Shown here: one piece after another, positions 24,257-33,896 of the stretch | How positions within the stretch are numbered: position 1 is the first letter of the stretch | How the letters are laid out: each line of letters starts with the position of its first letter | Assembly: GCF_003289945.1 (NCBI RefSeq) | Contig: NZ_QMBP01000031.1 | Location: 1 to 40,375, forward strand | Direction of reading: 5' to 3' | Source of the DNA: Mesorhizobium hawassense | Lineage (GTDB): Bacteria > Pseudomonadota > Alphaproteobacteria > Rhizobiales > Rhizobiaceae | Length of the DNA stretch: 40,375 nt | Position numbers and translations under genes: made by a program | Notes under the pieces: model-generated | Told to the model about the DNA's origin: nothing | Seen by the model: only the letters and a program-made list of their open reading frames with translations | The model's database searches: none

Positions 24257-25418
24257 CACTGCTCTCCTCGAAAAAGCGGTCGACCTGGTTGTCAAGCAAG
24301 CGGCCATTCCCACTCTGGAGGCAGAAGCTGCAGCCTACGACAGGATGGCCCGCGCTAGTGCCTTTCGCAGGATGATGACGGGCGCAGCCGTGGCGGTCGC
24401 AGCTGTCGGCATTGGATTTGGGGCAGCATTGTTCTTCGGGCGAGAGATCAGTCCGCCTGTCGCGCCGGAGAAGCCGATCGAGAAGCGCACCGACAGGATC
24501 GATCCGCCCGACACGACCACACAACCCAAGTTGGACCGAACCGACCCACCCAAGCAAGCAAAGCCGGCCGATCCTCTACCAGCACCGCTGCCCAGCAAGG
24601 CCGACAAGGTGACCGAGGATTTCAACAAGTTCCTCACGAAGGAGGTCGACTTCGCGGGTGCTCACTGGACGCTCACATCGGGGCACTACTTCACCGAAGA
24701 GAACGATCCCACTTGGGATCGGGCATGGTGCTACACCCGTCGGCTTGTGAACGGCGTTGATGTCAACACAGACCTTGTAAACCGCGTGACGCCAACGGCC
24801 ACGCCCCAAGCTCCCATCGCGCCACCAGCGACACTCGCATCAGTTGGATTGAACGACGATTCCGCCAGGGAGCTTGCTTCGAAATGTGCATGGCTCGATG
24901 GCAGGACTTTCAACGCCGGAGACTTCGAGTCCCCATCCGGACGAGCCGAAGCGGCCAAGAAGCTCATCGCGCAGGATGGTTGGGACGCGATGGGCTTCGA
25001 CCTTCCAGGAATGCCCCTCATGAACCTCTCATTAGATCAATGCCAGACCAGATGCGAAGGTGACGATCAATGTCAGGCCATCACCTATGACAAGAAGCAT
25101 TCCGCGTGCTTCCTGAAAGGCGATGCCTCGATACTGGTCAGAGCGCCGGACGCTGCCATGGCGGCAAAGCCCGCGGTCGCGAGCAAGGTCCAGTATTCCA
25201 GCCTCGTCTTCTACAAGAATACGGTTGTTGTGGGCGATTCCTATTCGAACGAGCCCAGTAATTATGCCAGTTGCGTGACCGCTTGCGCCGTGGACCAGAA
25301 ATGCATGGGCTTCAATTTCGATAGTCCAAACAACATGTGCTCGATGCTGGACCAAGTGTCTTCGCTCTCTGTCTTCAAGGGCGTGGCTTCGGGAACAAAG
25401 GCTGCCGGCAACGAATGA
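24240..25418 (+). CDS. Single-pass membrane protein with PAN/apple-like Cys clusters
   Basis: A 392-residue protein starting with GTG inside the preceding gene. A short N-terminal region, one membrane helix at about 46-67 and a Pro/Asp/Lys-rich linker (73-115) precede an extracytoplasmic part. That part has two Cys clusters, CQTRCEGDDQCQAITYD with a later CFL, and CVTACAVDQKCMGFNFD with a later CSM. The pattern matches PAN/apple domains, which bind proteins or carbohydrates. Topology predicts the PAN part in the periplasm. Coupled translation with the coiled-coil protein suggests a complex. No named system is known to me. Confidence 0.72.
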   Translation: MLVRHNTALLEKAVDLVVKQAAIPTLEAEAAAYDRMARASAFRRMMTGAAVAVAAVGIGFGAALFFGREISPPVAPEKPIEKRTDRIDPPDTTTQPKLDRTDPPKQAKPADPLPAPLPSKADKVTEDFNKFLTKEVDFAGAHWTLTSGHYFTEENDPTWDRAWCYTRRLVNGVDVNTDLVNRVTPTATPQAPIAPPATLASVGLNDDSARELASKCAWLDGRTFNAGDFESPSGRAEAAKKLIAQDGWDAMGFDLPGMPLMNLSLDQCQTRCEGDDQCQAITYDKKHSACFLKGDASILVRAPDAAMAAKPAVASKVQYSSLVFYKNTVVVGDSYSNEPSNYASCVTACAVDQKCMGFNFDSPNNMCSMLDQVSSLSVFKGVASGTKAAGNE

Positions 25419-25527
25419 TCCGACGCGAGACTAAGCCGTGTGCGGCGCCACTGGCTGAGCCCGCTGCGTCGATTCCGACGCCGGTTCCGTTGTGCCCCTT
25501 ACCGTTCGACTAGCTTTGTAGCACGCC

Positions 25528-26325
25528 ATGACCCTGACGCTCGTCCCAATAGATCATGGAGAACTCTGCCACGGCTGGGCATGGACTATCGACGATGAAG
25601 ACGTGCTCGCCGAGCGTGTCGCACGCATCGTGCTCGGCCAGTATCGCCACGTCGCCAAGATCCTGAGTGGTGCGGGCGTGCCGGGCCCCGCTGCCAATTC
25701 CGAGCAGGCGAATGCAGCGATCAAGCAGCTGACCTTGGCCGAAGGCGAGGATCCCTGGCACCGGGACGGCTGGCTGTTCCAGGCGATATCGTGGATCGCC
25801 GCGCACCAGCAGCCTTCTGCCTCGCTCACCCGGATGCCGCATATTCGCAAGGCCGACAAAGGCTTCGACGGCATGCAGCTAGAACTGAACGAAGCCGGCA
25901 CTGCGGTCACGGCGGTCGTCGTCTTCGAGGACAAGGCAACAGACAAGGCCAGAGACACCATCCGCGATGATGTCTGGCCAGGCATTGTCGCGCTCGAAAA
26001 GGGCGAGCGGTTGAATGAACTCAGCCAGGAAGTGAGCGCGATGCTCGACGCGCGTGCCGCCGCCGATCCCGAGTTCGACCTCGATACAGCGATCGCCAAC
26101 ACACTGTGGCACGATGCCAGGCGCTATCGCGTCAGCATCACCATTGGTGACACCCATAACAATGCCGACGCCCGCGCGAAGCTGTTCAAGGGCTTCGACG
26201 ACTCCGCGCCGGGCGCTGCCGCCCGCCGCCGAGCCGACACCATATACCTGCCCGCGATGCGCAGCTGGATGGCGAGCTTCGCCGCGCGCGTGATCGTCAA
26301 GATTAAGGCCATCGCCAATGTTTGA
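25528..26325 (+). CDS. hamA: Hachiman-like HamA, DUF1837 nuclease
   Basis: A 265-residue protein. WHRDGWLF (77-84), GFDGMQLEL with Asp114, and VVVFEDK with Glu134 and Lys136 form a PD-(D/E)xK-like nuclease core, as in DUF1837/HamA (also AbpA). It overlaps a large DECH-box helicase by 8 bp, the Hachiman (HamAB) pairing. In known Hachiman, the helicase senses abnormal DNA and releases the nuclease to degrade DNA and stop phage growth. The ribosome-binding site is weak. Assignment rests on these motifs and the partner. Confidence 0.75.
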   Translation: MTLTLVPIDHGELCHGWAWTIDDEDVLAERVARIVLGQYRHVAKILSGAGVPGPAANSEQANAAIKQLTLAEGEDPWHRDGWLFQAISWIAAHQQPSASLTRMPHIRKADKGFDGMQLELNEAGTAVTAVVVFEDKATDKARDTIRDDVWPGIVALEKGERLNELSQEVSAMLDARAAADPEFDLDTAIANTLWHDARRYRVSITIGDTHNNADARAKLFKGFDDSAPGAAARRRADTIYLPAMRSWMASFAARVIVKIKAIANV

Positions 26326-29300
26326 TCCGACGACCGCGGCACTGATCCGGGCGGCGCCTCCACTCGAGGGGCTCGATCTCGAAAATCTGCCGAAGCGGCT
26401 GACAGAGGCCTTTGCCGACATAGTCTCGGCGCGCATTCGCTTGCGCGGTGCTACCGCCGAAGCGGACGATGAAGCGTTGCTGGCAACCGTTGCCGAACTT
26501 CGCCGCATCGCTGCCGCCCACGAGACCTATGCCGCCTTGCTGCCCGACCGTGAAAATCGAGCCTCAGCGGCCTTCGTCGCGGCTTCGGCACACCAAGCCG
26601 TCTCCCTAGCGCTACGCGGAGACCACGCTCCCAGCAAAGTCGACATGGCGGTGGTCAGCCCCGAGGTTTGCGCCACATTGCTCTTCCTCCTGGCAGAAGC
26701 GCATGCCGATGCGGCCGAAGCCGCCAAGCGGATTGTGCCTGCGCCGGACGCCGGGCCGATCGAGCGCGCCCTGCTGCTCGCAATCCGCTATCTTGCGCAA
26801 GGTCGGCTCGGTGAGATCGTCGGCACCGACGAGCCTGAGATTGATGTTAATGGCGACGATCTCGGCTTCCGCGCTCTCGATGCGCTCCGCCTGCTGCTTC
26901 TGCGCGGCATCACCAATCTCGCGCGGCAGCTGCGCCTGCGCATCGACGTCGCGCCCGAGGCAGGCGGCGTCGTGCCAGCGAGCGCGCTGTTTGCGCAGGT
27001 ACGCGCCCTAGCAAGCGAACCGATCGATGGCGCCGGCGTGGCCGGCGAGACGCTGCTCAGCCTCTATCCCGGGCCTTTGCACCTCGCCAATCTACTTCTC
27101 GGGCTAGAGGGCGACCTGCTTGGAACTGCTCTTAGTCGTATACCGACGCCGGGCGGGGTCGATGACAACGGCTGGTGGCAGACGCTCCGCCGCATAGCCC
27201 GGCAGCGACCCTATCTCTGGCGCAACCACCGCGAAGCGATTGCCAAAGGCTATCTAGAACAGGGCGTTTCATCGGCAATCAGCTTTCCGACCGGTGGCGG
27301 CAAGTCGACGCTCGCCGAGCTTAAGATCGCCACCGCGCTGCTTCGCGGTGAGCGCGTCATCGTCCTAGCGCCCACGCATGCGCTCGTCGGGCAGACCCAG
27401 CGATCGCTGAAGGGCACGTTCCAGGACTACAGCATTCTTGCCGACGTCGACGAGGATGTCGGCATTGGTGACGTCGTCGTGCTCGGCGAAGTCACAGTCA
27501 TGACCCCCGAGCGCTGCCTGATGCTGTTGTCGGTCGATTCCGATGCCTTCGCGGATCTCGGTTTGATCGTCTTCGACGAATGCCATTTGCTTCATCCGCG
27601 CGAAGATGATCGAAGCAGGCGCGGGCTTGATGCGATGCTCGCCATTCTCAACCTTACGCGCCTCGCTCCTGATGCCGACTTGCTGCTGCTTTCTGCCATG
27701 ATGAAGAACACGCAGGAGATTGCCGGCTGGATTGCGTATATTACCGGCCGCCAGTGCCTGACGCTGGACCTGAGCTGGAAGCCAACGCGGCAGGTGCGGG
27801 GCTGCGTCGTCTATCCCGCCGAGCAGATTAAAGCGCTCAAAGCTATCCTGGCTCAGGCCCGCATCGACTATCCCGATCACGACAAGCCGCCTGTCTCTGT
27901 AAATGATGCGTTGCTGGCGCAGCCCTTCGGTTTGTTCAGCCTCCTGCAGACCTGGTCGACCACCGACCGCAGCGACTATGCTCTGCTGCAGCTCCTCGGC
28001 GACGGCCGCTTACTGTCGGCCGGCCGGTCTAAGCGCGGTAACTGGTACCTCACCCCCAACGGCAACCAGACAAGCGGCGCAATTGCCGCCGCTGCAGCGA
28101 TTGCGGGCATGAAGACATTGGTGTTTGTCCAGACCACTGTCTTTTGTGAGAGCTGTGTCAAGGATTACCCGGCCCGCGTCGCCGCTAGCCAGATCACGCT
28201 TACAGAGGAAGAGCAAAAATGGCGCACCCTTGCCGAAGAGGAGATGGGCGGAGCTGGTTACTGCTACATGAAGCTTGCCGCTGATGGCACGCTTAGGACT
28301 GGGACCGCCAGCCATCATGCGCTGCTACTGCGCGAGGAACGCGAACTGCACGAAAGCCTCTTTCGCCGTCCGGACGGGATCAAGGTGCTTTTCGCGACCT
28401 CGACGCTTGCTCAGGGCATGAACCTGCCGAGCGAAGTTGTCATTATCTCGGGGGACAGCCGGTTCGATCCGCAGGCCGACAAGATGCAGAAGCTTGAGGC
28501 ACATGAGCTATTGAACGCCGCAGGACGTGCAGGACGCGCCGGCGAAGGCGCGCAGGGTTTCGTCTTGCTTGTGCCCAGCAAGGTCATCGACTTCGACGAT
28601 CAGAATAACCAGATTAATGGGCATTGGATGGAGCTGCAGGCAATCTTCGAGCAGGCCGACCAATGTCTCGTCATTGACGATCCGCTGAAGGTGGTGCTCG
28701 ACCGCATTCACGACGGCGTCACTCAGACCGGCGCCTCAGCCTATCTCTTGAGCAAGCTGCCGCTAGCAATCGCCGGGGCCGAAGGCGATCCCGCTGTGGT
28801 GTTGCTCAACAGCAGCTTCGGCGCCTACCGCGCCCTAGTCGCCGCTGATGCCGAATGGCTGAGCACAAGGGTTGCCTCGGCTCTAGCCGCACGAGCCGCT
28901 CTCGAGCTGCCTGAATCCGACCGCTGGATCGAACAGGTATCTGGCGCAACCGGACTCTCTATCGAGTTGCTTCAGCAGATCGTCGAACGGCTCGGTGCCG
29001 GCGCCTTTTCCGGAACGGCTCTCGAGGCAGTGGTGGCGCTGCTCGATTGGCTCGACGCGCATCCGAGCCAGTTGCTCAGTCTCGTGCGACCTGAGAGCCT
29101 AGAGGAGATGTTCGGCACGCCTTATAAAAAACTAGCCGATGACGAGGCGCGCGGAAAATATGCTTTGTTCTTGCTGCGTAAACTTTGGCCGATTTGGATG
29201 TCAGGGGCGCCACTATGCGAGCTCGAAAAGGCATTTCTCGGACGCAGCACAAATCTCAAACAGTGCAAGAATGCCCGCCAGTTTGCGTCACGGCTCGTAC

Positions 29301-29629
29301 CCGATCTTGCGTTTTTAGCGGGCCTTCCTGGACGCCTGCTCGCGGCGCGGTTACGCGCCGCCGGAGACGAGACATCCGTCTCCACCGTCTTGGCTACATT
29401 AAGCGGGGTCGTACGCGAAGGCTGTGATAGTCCCGACAGTTTGGCGGTACGCCTCCATTTGACACGTTCGGTGTCGCGCGTTGCTGCCCGCAAACGTTAC
29501 GATGCTATTCGCCAGCACATTCAGCCGGGCAGTCCCAACGAGAGCTTTGAGGACACGCAGGAGCGCATCCGCAATGCCGATATCGTCGCCGGCTTCGACG
29601 ATCTCGATCATCTCGACGGGGCGGGTTGA
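26318..29629 (+). CDS. hamB: Hachiman-like HamB, superfamily 2 helicase
   Basis: An 1103-residue superfamily 2 helicase. An all-helical N-terminal region (1-310) is followed by Walker A PTGGGKST (324-331), DECH (420-423), LSAMM as motif III (458-462) and the Arg-finger motif NAAGRAGRAGEG (732-743), then a long C-terminal part. The overall order is like Ski2/HamB helicases. It is translated from within the end of hamA and no third gene follows. HamB translocates on DNA and keeps HamA inactive until triggered. The length suits HamB, which is about 1000 residues. Confidence 0.8.
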   Translation: MFDPTTAALIRAAPPLEGLDLENLPKRLTEAFADIVSARIRLRGATAEADDEALLATVAELRRIAAAHETYAALLPDRENRASAAFVAASAHQAVSLALRGDHAPSKVDMAVVSPEVCATLLFLLAEAHADAAEAAKRIVPAPDAGPIERALLLAIRYLAQGRLGEIVGTDEPEIDVNGDDLGFRALDALRLLLLRGITNLARQLRLRIDVAPEAGGVVPASALFAQVRALASEPIDGAGVAGETLLSLYPGPLHLANLLLGLEGDLLGTALSRIPTPGGVDDNGWWQTLRRIARQRPYLWRNHREAIAKGYLEQGVSSAISFPTGGGKSTLAELKIATALLRGERVIVLAPTHALVGQTQRSLKGTFQDYSILADVDEDVGIGDVVVLGEVTVMTPERCLMLLSVDSDAFADLGLIVFDECHLLHPREDDRSRRGLDAMLAILNLTRLAPDADLLLLSAMMKNTQEIAGWIAYITGRQCLTLDLSWKPTRQVRGCVVYPAEQIKALKAILAQARIDYPDHDKPPVSVNDALLAQPFGLFSLLQTWSTTDRSDYALLQLLGDGRLLSAGRSKRGNWYLTPNGNQTSGAIAAAAAIAGMKTLVFVQTTVFCESCVKDYPARVAASQITLTEEEQKWRTLAEEEMGGAGYCYMKLAADGTLRTGTASHHALLLREERELHESLFRRPDGIKVLFATSTLAQGMNLPSEVVIISGDSRFDPQADKMQKLEAHELLNAAGRAGRAGEGAQGFVLLVPSKVIDFDDQNNQINGHWMELQAIFEQADQCLVIDDPLKVVLDRIHDGVTQTGASAYLLSKLPLAIAGAEGDPAVVLLNSSFGAYRALVAADAEWLSTRVASALAARAALELPESDRWIEQVSGATGLSIELLQQIVERLGAGAFSGTALEAVVALLDWLDAHPSQLLSLVRPESLEEMFGTPYKKLADDEARGKYALFLLRKLWPIWMSGAPLCELEKAFLGRSTNLKQCKNARQFASRLVPDLAFLAGLPGRLLAARLRAAGDETSVSTVLATLSGVVREGCDSPDSLAVRLHLTRSVSRVAARKRYDAIRQHIQPGSPNESFEDTQERIRNADIVAGFDDLDHLDGAG

Positions 29630-29894
29630 ACAGTCGCTCGGCCCGCCCTCGTCAGCTCACCGAGAGGTGACGCTGCTCCAGGAGTGCGATCGCTCGGATC
29701 GCATTGCTCCCCAACGAGTCGAATTTAGCAGGATGCGCGCGGGAAAGCATAGGAAGCAATGCTGCTCCCCGCGACAACGTGCACGGCAGCGGTCGTGGAC
29801 AGCGAACTTTTAGCCCTCCGTCGCGCTGGACGCTCGAGGTGATCTCCGGTGGACCGTCGAGATACCCACCGCAAAGGCGCTTCGCGCGCTATCC
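29630..29894. other. Intergenic region between convergent genes, nothing recognised
   Basis: 265 bp between the ends of hamB and scpB. Short weak hairpins are present but none with a T-run. It marks the change from the defence cargo to the transfer backbone. Confidence 0.45.
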
Positions 29895-30578
29895 TTACCC
29901 AGCCCGATCCTCATCCCGATCTGAAAACTCGGGCATGATGTCGCCGGCAAGCAACTTTTCCTTCGACAGCAGCCCGGCGTCCTCGAGCGCCTCGAAATCC
30001 GGCAGCTGGCGCAGAGTGTCGAGCCCGAACTGCGACAGGAAATTCTTCGTCGTCACATAGGTGTAGGGCGCGCCCGGCTGGGGGCTGCGCGGCCCCGAGG
30101 CGATGAGGTCCTGCGCGCGCAGTACGCCGATCAGATCGCGCGATACCTCCTTGCCGAAGAAGGAAGACAGCTCGCCACGCGTGATCGGCTGGAAATAGGC
30201 GATGCACATCAAGACAAGCGTCTCCGACTGCGACAGTTCTTTTGCACCCTGCCCCGCCGGCGTACCGAAGGCAGCGTGGATGACGTCGCCAAAGACCTTT
30301 TTGGTCCGGTGCTGCCAGCCGCCGGCGACCGCGACCAGCTCGTAGGGGCGGCCGGCGAGCTCGGCGCGGATGTCGTCGATGACCAGGTCGAGATTGCAGT
30401 TTTTCCCCACCACCCGCGCCAGCATCTCGCGCGCCACAGGCTCGCTGGCCGCGAAGATCACCGCTTCGACGCGGCCCATCCACTCGCGCCAGCGCAGTTC
30501 CGGCGGCAGGTGCTCGAGCTCGGTGTCCAGCAGCGCTGGCTGCTCGTCTGGCTTGCGGCGAACGGAGGCTTGGCTCAT
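29895..30578 (-). CDS. scpB: ScpB-family chromosome segregation protein (mobile-element paralog)
   Basis: A 227-residue ScpB-like protein with two winged-helix domains. Recognisable segments are RVEAVIFAASEPV at the N terminus, ELSQSETLVLMCIAYFQPITRGEL, a PRSPQPGAPYTYVTT stretch and FLSQFGLDTLRQLPDF near the end. In chromosomal ScpB this protein binds ScpA and the SMC kleisin complex. No ScpA or SMC gene is in the window; instead it follows a DUF1403 gene by 2 bp, a pairing common on rhizobial mobile elements. A role in element maintenance or partition is inferred. Confidence 0.85.
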   Translation of the reverse strand: MSQASVRRKPDEQPALLDTELEHLPPELRWREWMGRVEAVIFAASEPVAREMLARVVGKNCNLDLVIDDIRAELAGRPYELVAVAGGWQHRTKKVFGDVIHAAFGTPAGQGAKELSQSETLVLMCIAYFQPITRGELSSFFGKEVSRDLIGVLRAQDLIASGPRSPQPGAPYTYVTTKNFLSQFGLDTLRQLPDFEALEDAGLLSKEKLLAGDIMPEFSDRDEDRAG

Positions 30579-30580
30579 CG

Positions 30581-31537
30581 CTACAGCCCAAACAACCGGA
30601 AGGTCGGGCGGCCCGAAAGCTCGCGCACGGCCTCAAGTTGCTGCAGCCGCTCGAACAGGCGCCGCGCCGCGAAGCGCGACAGGTTTTTCGTCGTCAGCGA
30701 TCCGGCGACGGCATCTTCATTCAGCAGCAAAAAAATCACGTCGCCGGCGCCTTTGGCGCGCAGTTTTGGCGCCACCGCCAGGAGTTTTTCAGCACGGCGC
30801 GACAGCTCAGTGGCCAGCCGGCAGCCATCGGCCCCCGCTTGCACCAGCGCCAGGCAGACCTCCCGCTCGAAACCTCTTTCGCCCGGTCGGATCCGCTTGC
30901 CGCCGCCGCCCTCGATGCGGAAAGCCGGGCCAAAAGCCTGAGCCATCAGCAGGGGCAGCGGCAGCGGCCAGCGCAGGTTTTGCGCTAGCACCAGGTCGGC
31001 GAGCCACCAGGCCAACAGCTCGGCGTCGGGTCGAGCGGCGACGACATGGGCGGCGATTGCCGCGGCGGCAAATGGCGCCGGCCGCTGCGAGCCCGCCACG
31101 TCCTCGATATGCGTGCACAGGTCGGCGAGCGCCGCGTCGTCCCAGGCGAGCCCTAGCAGCTCGGCCCCTTTTGTCAGCCGATCGGCGCTGACCGCCGGCG
31201 GCTGCAGCGCCAGCTGGCGCGAGGCGCCAAACACCGCGCCGGCGGGACCGGGGTCGGCGCCGGCCGGGCAAAGCTGCCAGGCGTCGCGCAGGGCGGCTTC
31301 GTCCTCGGCGCGGCCGGCGAGCCGCATGCTGGCGGCGGCAGATTTGAGCGCCAGCCGCTGGCGCCAGGCGCCGGCCCAGCTGGCTTGCGTGCGGGCAAGC
31401 GTGTCAAGCGCGCCCAGGGCGGCGCCGGCCTGGAAGGCGGCGTCGGCATCGCTGGACGCGATGCCGACGCCGAGCGCCCAAGCCGGGATCGCCGGCGGCA
31501 CGGACGGAGCGGCGGTCGCGGGATCGAGACGAATCAT
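30581..31537 (-). CDS. DUF1403 family protein
   Basis: A 318-residue, Ala/Leu-rich helical protein matching the DUF1403 pattern found in Rhizobiales (WALGVGIASSDADAAFQAG near the N terminus; RWPLPLPLLMAQAF and KNLSRFAARRLFERL later). Function is unknown. It lies directly upstream of the ScpB paralog with a 2-bp gap, so the two are cotranscribed, and 205 bp downstream of the relaxase gene. It could play the kleisin-like or adaptor role missing beside ScpB; that is speculation. No ribosome-binding site is obvious. Confidence 0.8.
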   Translation of the reverse strand: MIRLDPATAAPSVPPAIPAWALGVGIASSDADAAFQAGAALGALDTLARTQASWAGAWRQRLALKSAAASMRLAGRAEDEAALRDAWQLCPAGADPGPAGAVFGASRQLALQPPAVSADRLTKGAELLGLAWDDAALADLCTHIEDVAGSQRPAPFAAAAIAAHVVAARPDAELLAWWLADLVLAQNLRWPLPLPLLMAQAFGPAFRIEGGGGKRIRPGERGFEREVCLALVQAGADGCRLATELSRRAEKLLAVAPKLRAKGAGDVIFLLLNEDAVAGSLTTKNLSRFAARRLFERLQQLEAVRELSGRPTFRLFGL

Positions 31538-31742
31538 GTGTTTGGAGGGTAAAGCGGCCGTGCGCTTTGTGCTACGATTTTCACTCCAAAACGCACAGCT
31601 TGTCGGAGAGCTAAAACGAATGATAATGTTGCCTTATCAGTCGTTTACCTCGGCAAAGGTCCGGTCTAACCAGATTAGTCGGCTAACTCATCCGCTGACT
31701 GCACCCTGTTGGTCAAACGCAGCGGGCGGCTCGTGCAATAGG

Positions 31743-33710
31743 TCACGAAACACTCGGGCCGCTCCTTTTCAGCCCGATGGTCCAAGAAGTCCCCTCCCCA
31801 CCCACGACTCCGGAGACCTCCTTTCCAATGTGGCGATCCAGCACCGGCCGCCACGGCACGAGAGTGAACTCACGCGATTTCTCAATGACTGCATATTTCC
31901 CGCTGGCGAGTTCGACCGACCGGACAATCTTTCCTTCCAGCCGATCCCCACGCTTTGCTTCAAAATAGGAGAGCCCGAGCTCCTCCGAGAGCTGGCCGGC
32001 AATCCGGTTCAACTCCCGCTGGCGCAGGATCGAAATCATATCTGCGCGATAGACGATCCGGTCCTGCTCTTTGTGCGCGAGTCCTTGAGCAATGAGCCAC
32101 TGCTGCCGTCGGGTTTGCGCTTCCCGCACCTCGCGGCCAAAGCCGGAGTCGCGCAAGGCCGCCGGTTCATTGGAAACCAACTCTCGGTCCAGCCAGGTGG
32201 CGCCATCGAAATCGACCTGCTTCTCCAGCGGCATTGGCGACAGCTTGTCGAGGACAACGGGCTCGGCCCTCGCCCGCCGACGCTGGTAGTGCGCAACGCG
32301 ATCGAGATGGTCTGGCGCGATGATCCAGGTGCCGTCGGGCTCCCGCTCGACGCCGCCCGTTGCGCGGCGGATCGCCTCCAGCCGCCGGAGATGCATCTCC
32401 GCAAAGCGTTCGGTCGCGGAAGGGTCCTGCCTCAGATGAATATCGACATTGTAGCGCCCGTCATTCGCCGCCGCGATGTCAGCGACAGTGCGGTCGATCT
32501 GCCTGGGCTCCGTGCTCCGCGGCGTGACACGAACGATGCAGCCCTCCGGGGTGGGCTCCGTCGCCTCGCGTTTGCCGATGTCTATGTAGTGGCTTTTGCC
32601 GTCCAAGGCGTCGACGATGAGATAGTGCCGGTCTTGGATTTCGTCTGTCAACCCGCGCGCGACCACGCGGCCGACGACAGGCTCGGCATTCTGTCCTGCG
32701 TCGTGGACGAGCACGTCGGCGGCACTGCGCGCAAGTCCCTTGCTAGTCAGTTCACGATGCATCATCTTGATGATGTCTCCGCGCTCGCCTATCCGACCCA
32801 GCGTTGCTTCGAGTTCATCGTCGAGCCGCCAGCGGCCCGGGCCGGCTTCCTCTGCCAACCCCATCCGCTCGAGCTTGCGCAGGCGGCCCTGTTGCAGCGT
32901 CTGCCGAAACGCGTCGCGGGTATCTGCCGAGACAAACCAATCGTCGTCGCGCATGCGCAGCAGCTGCCGGTCGATGCTGGTGAAGCGTTCCTGCTCCATG
33001 TCCTGGCGCAGGCGCTGCTCGATCTCGCGATCGGTGCGCGGACCGAGGTCCAGGCTCACCAGTTCGGCCGCGCGCTCTCGCAAACCAGAGGAGATGTAGT
33101 CGCGCGCGATCACGAGATTCTCGCCGCGGTCGTCCTTGCCGCGAACGATGATGTGCGTATGCGGATGGCCGGTGTTGAAATGATCGACGGCAACCCAGTC
33201 GAGCCTGGTGCCGAGGTCCTCTTCCATCTGCGCCATCAAGCGCCGGGTCAGCGGTTTGAGATCCTCGTACTCGATGCCGTCTTCGGCCGCGACGATGAAG
33301 CGGAACTGGTGCCTGTCACCGTCCGCACGATCGATGAACGCCTTGCCATCGACGCGGTCGCTGTCGTCACCGTAGAGCGTGCCGGGCTCGCCTTGCCGGG
33401 TGACGCCATCGCGCTGGAGGTATCGCAGATGCGCACGCGCTCCGTCGACACCCTTGCCGGCCAGCTTTACGAGGCGCGCCTTAACGACGACACGCCGCTG
33501 CCGAAAAGCCGCATGGCGATCGCGCGATCTGAGGACCGCGGCAGCCGCGCCGCCGCGCCCCATGCGGCTTCCGGTGAAGCGGCCACCACGCGGGGCCTTG
33601 CCGCCGGCGCGGTTGATCGCGGCGCGGAGCTGACCAGCATAGCGTTTGCCGGCCTTCGAGCCCCGCGATCCGATTTTGCCGAGCCTCGGCCTGAATTCAT
33701 CATCCTGCAT
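31743..33710 (-). CDS. rlxS: RlxS-type relaxase (VirD2-like, DUF3363)
   Basis: A 655-residue relaxase. The N-terminal relaxase domain has a candidate nucleophile Tyr97 (ARAHLRYLQRDG), then HQFRFIV and the metal-binding three-His motif HFNTGHPHTHIIVRG (His182, His184, His186). The C-terminal half is DUF3363. It nicks one strand at oriT and pilots it into the recipient. RlxS of ICEMlSym is the closest type I can name. The ATG is preceded by AGGAGG. Upstream genes for a TraF peptidase and transglycosylase fit the same transfer operon; a terminator-like hairpin at 33815-33831 lies between them. Confidence 0.85.
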   Translation of the reverse strand: MQDDEFRPRLGKIGSRGSKAGKRYAGQLRAAINRAGGKAPRGGRFTGSRMGRGGAAAAVLRSRDRHAAFRQRRVVVKARLVKLAGKGVDGARAHLRYLQRDGVTRQGEPGTLYGDDSDRVDGKAFIDRADGDRHQFRFIVAAEDGIEYEDLKPLTRRLMAQMEEDLGTRLDWVAVDHFNTGHPHTHIIVRGKDDRGENLVIARDYISSGLRERAAELVSLDLGPRTDREIEQRLRQDMEQERFTSIDRQLLRMRDDDWFVSADTRDAFRQTLQQGRLRKLERMGLAEEAGPGRWRLDDELEATLGRIGERGDIIKMMHRELTSKGLARSAADVLVHDAGQNAEPVVGRVVARGLTDEIQDRHYLIVDALDGKSHYIDIGKREATEPTPEGCIVRVTPRSTEPRQIDRTVADIAAANDGRYNVDIHLRQDPSATERFAEMHLRRLEAIRRATGGVEREPDGTWIIAPDHLDRVAHYQRRRARAEPVVLDKLSPMPLEKQVDFDGATWLDRELVSNEPAALRDSGFGREVREAQTRRQQWLIAQGLAHKEQDRIVYRADMISILRQRELNRIAGQLSEELGLSYFEAKRGDRLEGKIVRSVELASGKYAVIEKSREFTLVPWRPVLDRHIGKEVSGVVGGEGTSWTIGLKRSGPSVS

Positions 33711-33814
33711 CGCAGCCTCCTACCAATCTGCAGCAAAATCAGAGACTTGCGTACGTTACCCTCCAGGCGCTGGAGGGAGCCTCCGGGAGAAACGATGTGC
33801 AGACAAAGACTTAG

Positions 33815-33831
33815 CCGCCTCTCGGAGGCGG
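33815..33831 (-). terminator. Hairpin between transglycosylase and relaxase genes
   Basis: CCGCCTC-TCG-GAGGCGG, a perfect 7-bp stem. On the minus strand it lies 66 bp after the transglycosylase stop and is followed by CTAAGTCTTTG, a short T-containing stretch. A second small hairpin (CCTCCAG/CTGGAGG) is nearby at about 33760. Probably a weak or partial terminator. Confidence 0.4.
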
Positions 33832-33896
33832 TGCCTTTATCTTGCCTTCGCCACCCAGCCTTCTGCCCTAGGCCGGCTCCACACGAACGCCTGCCC

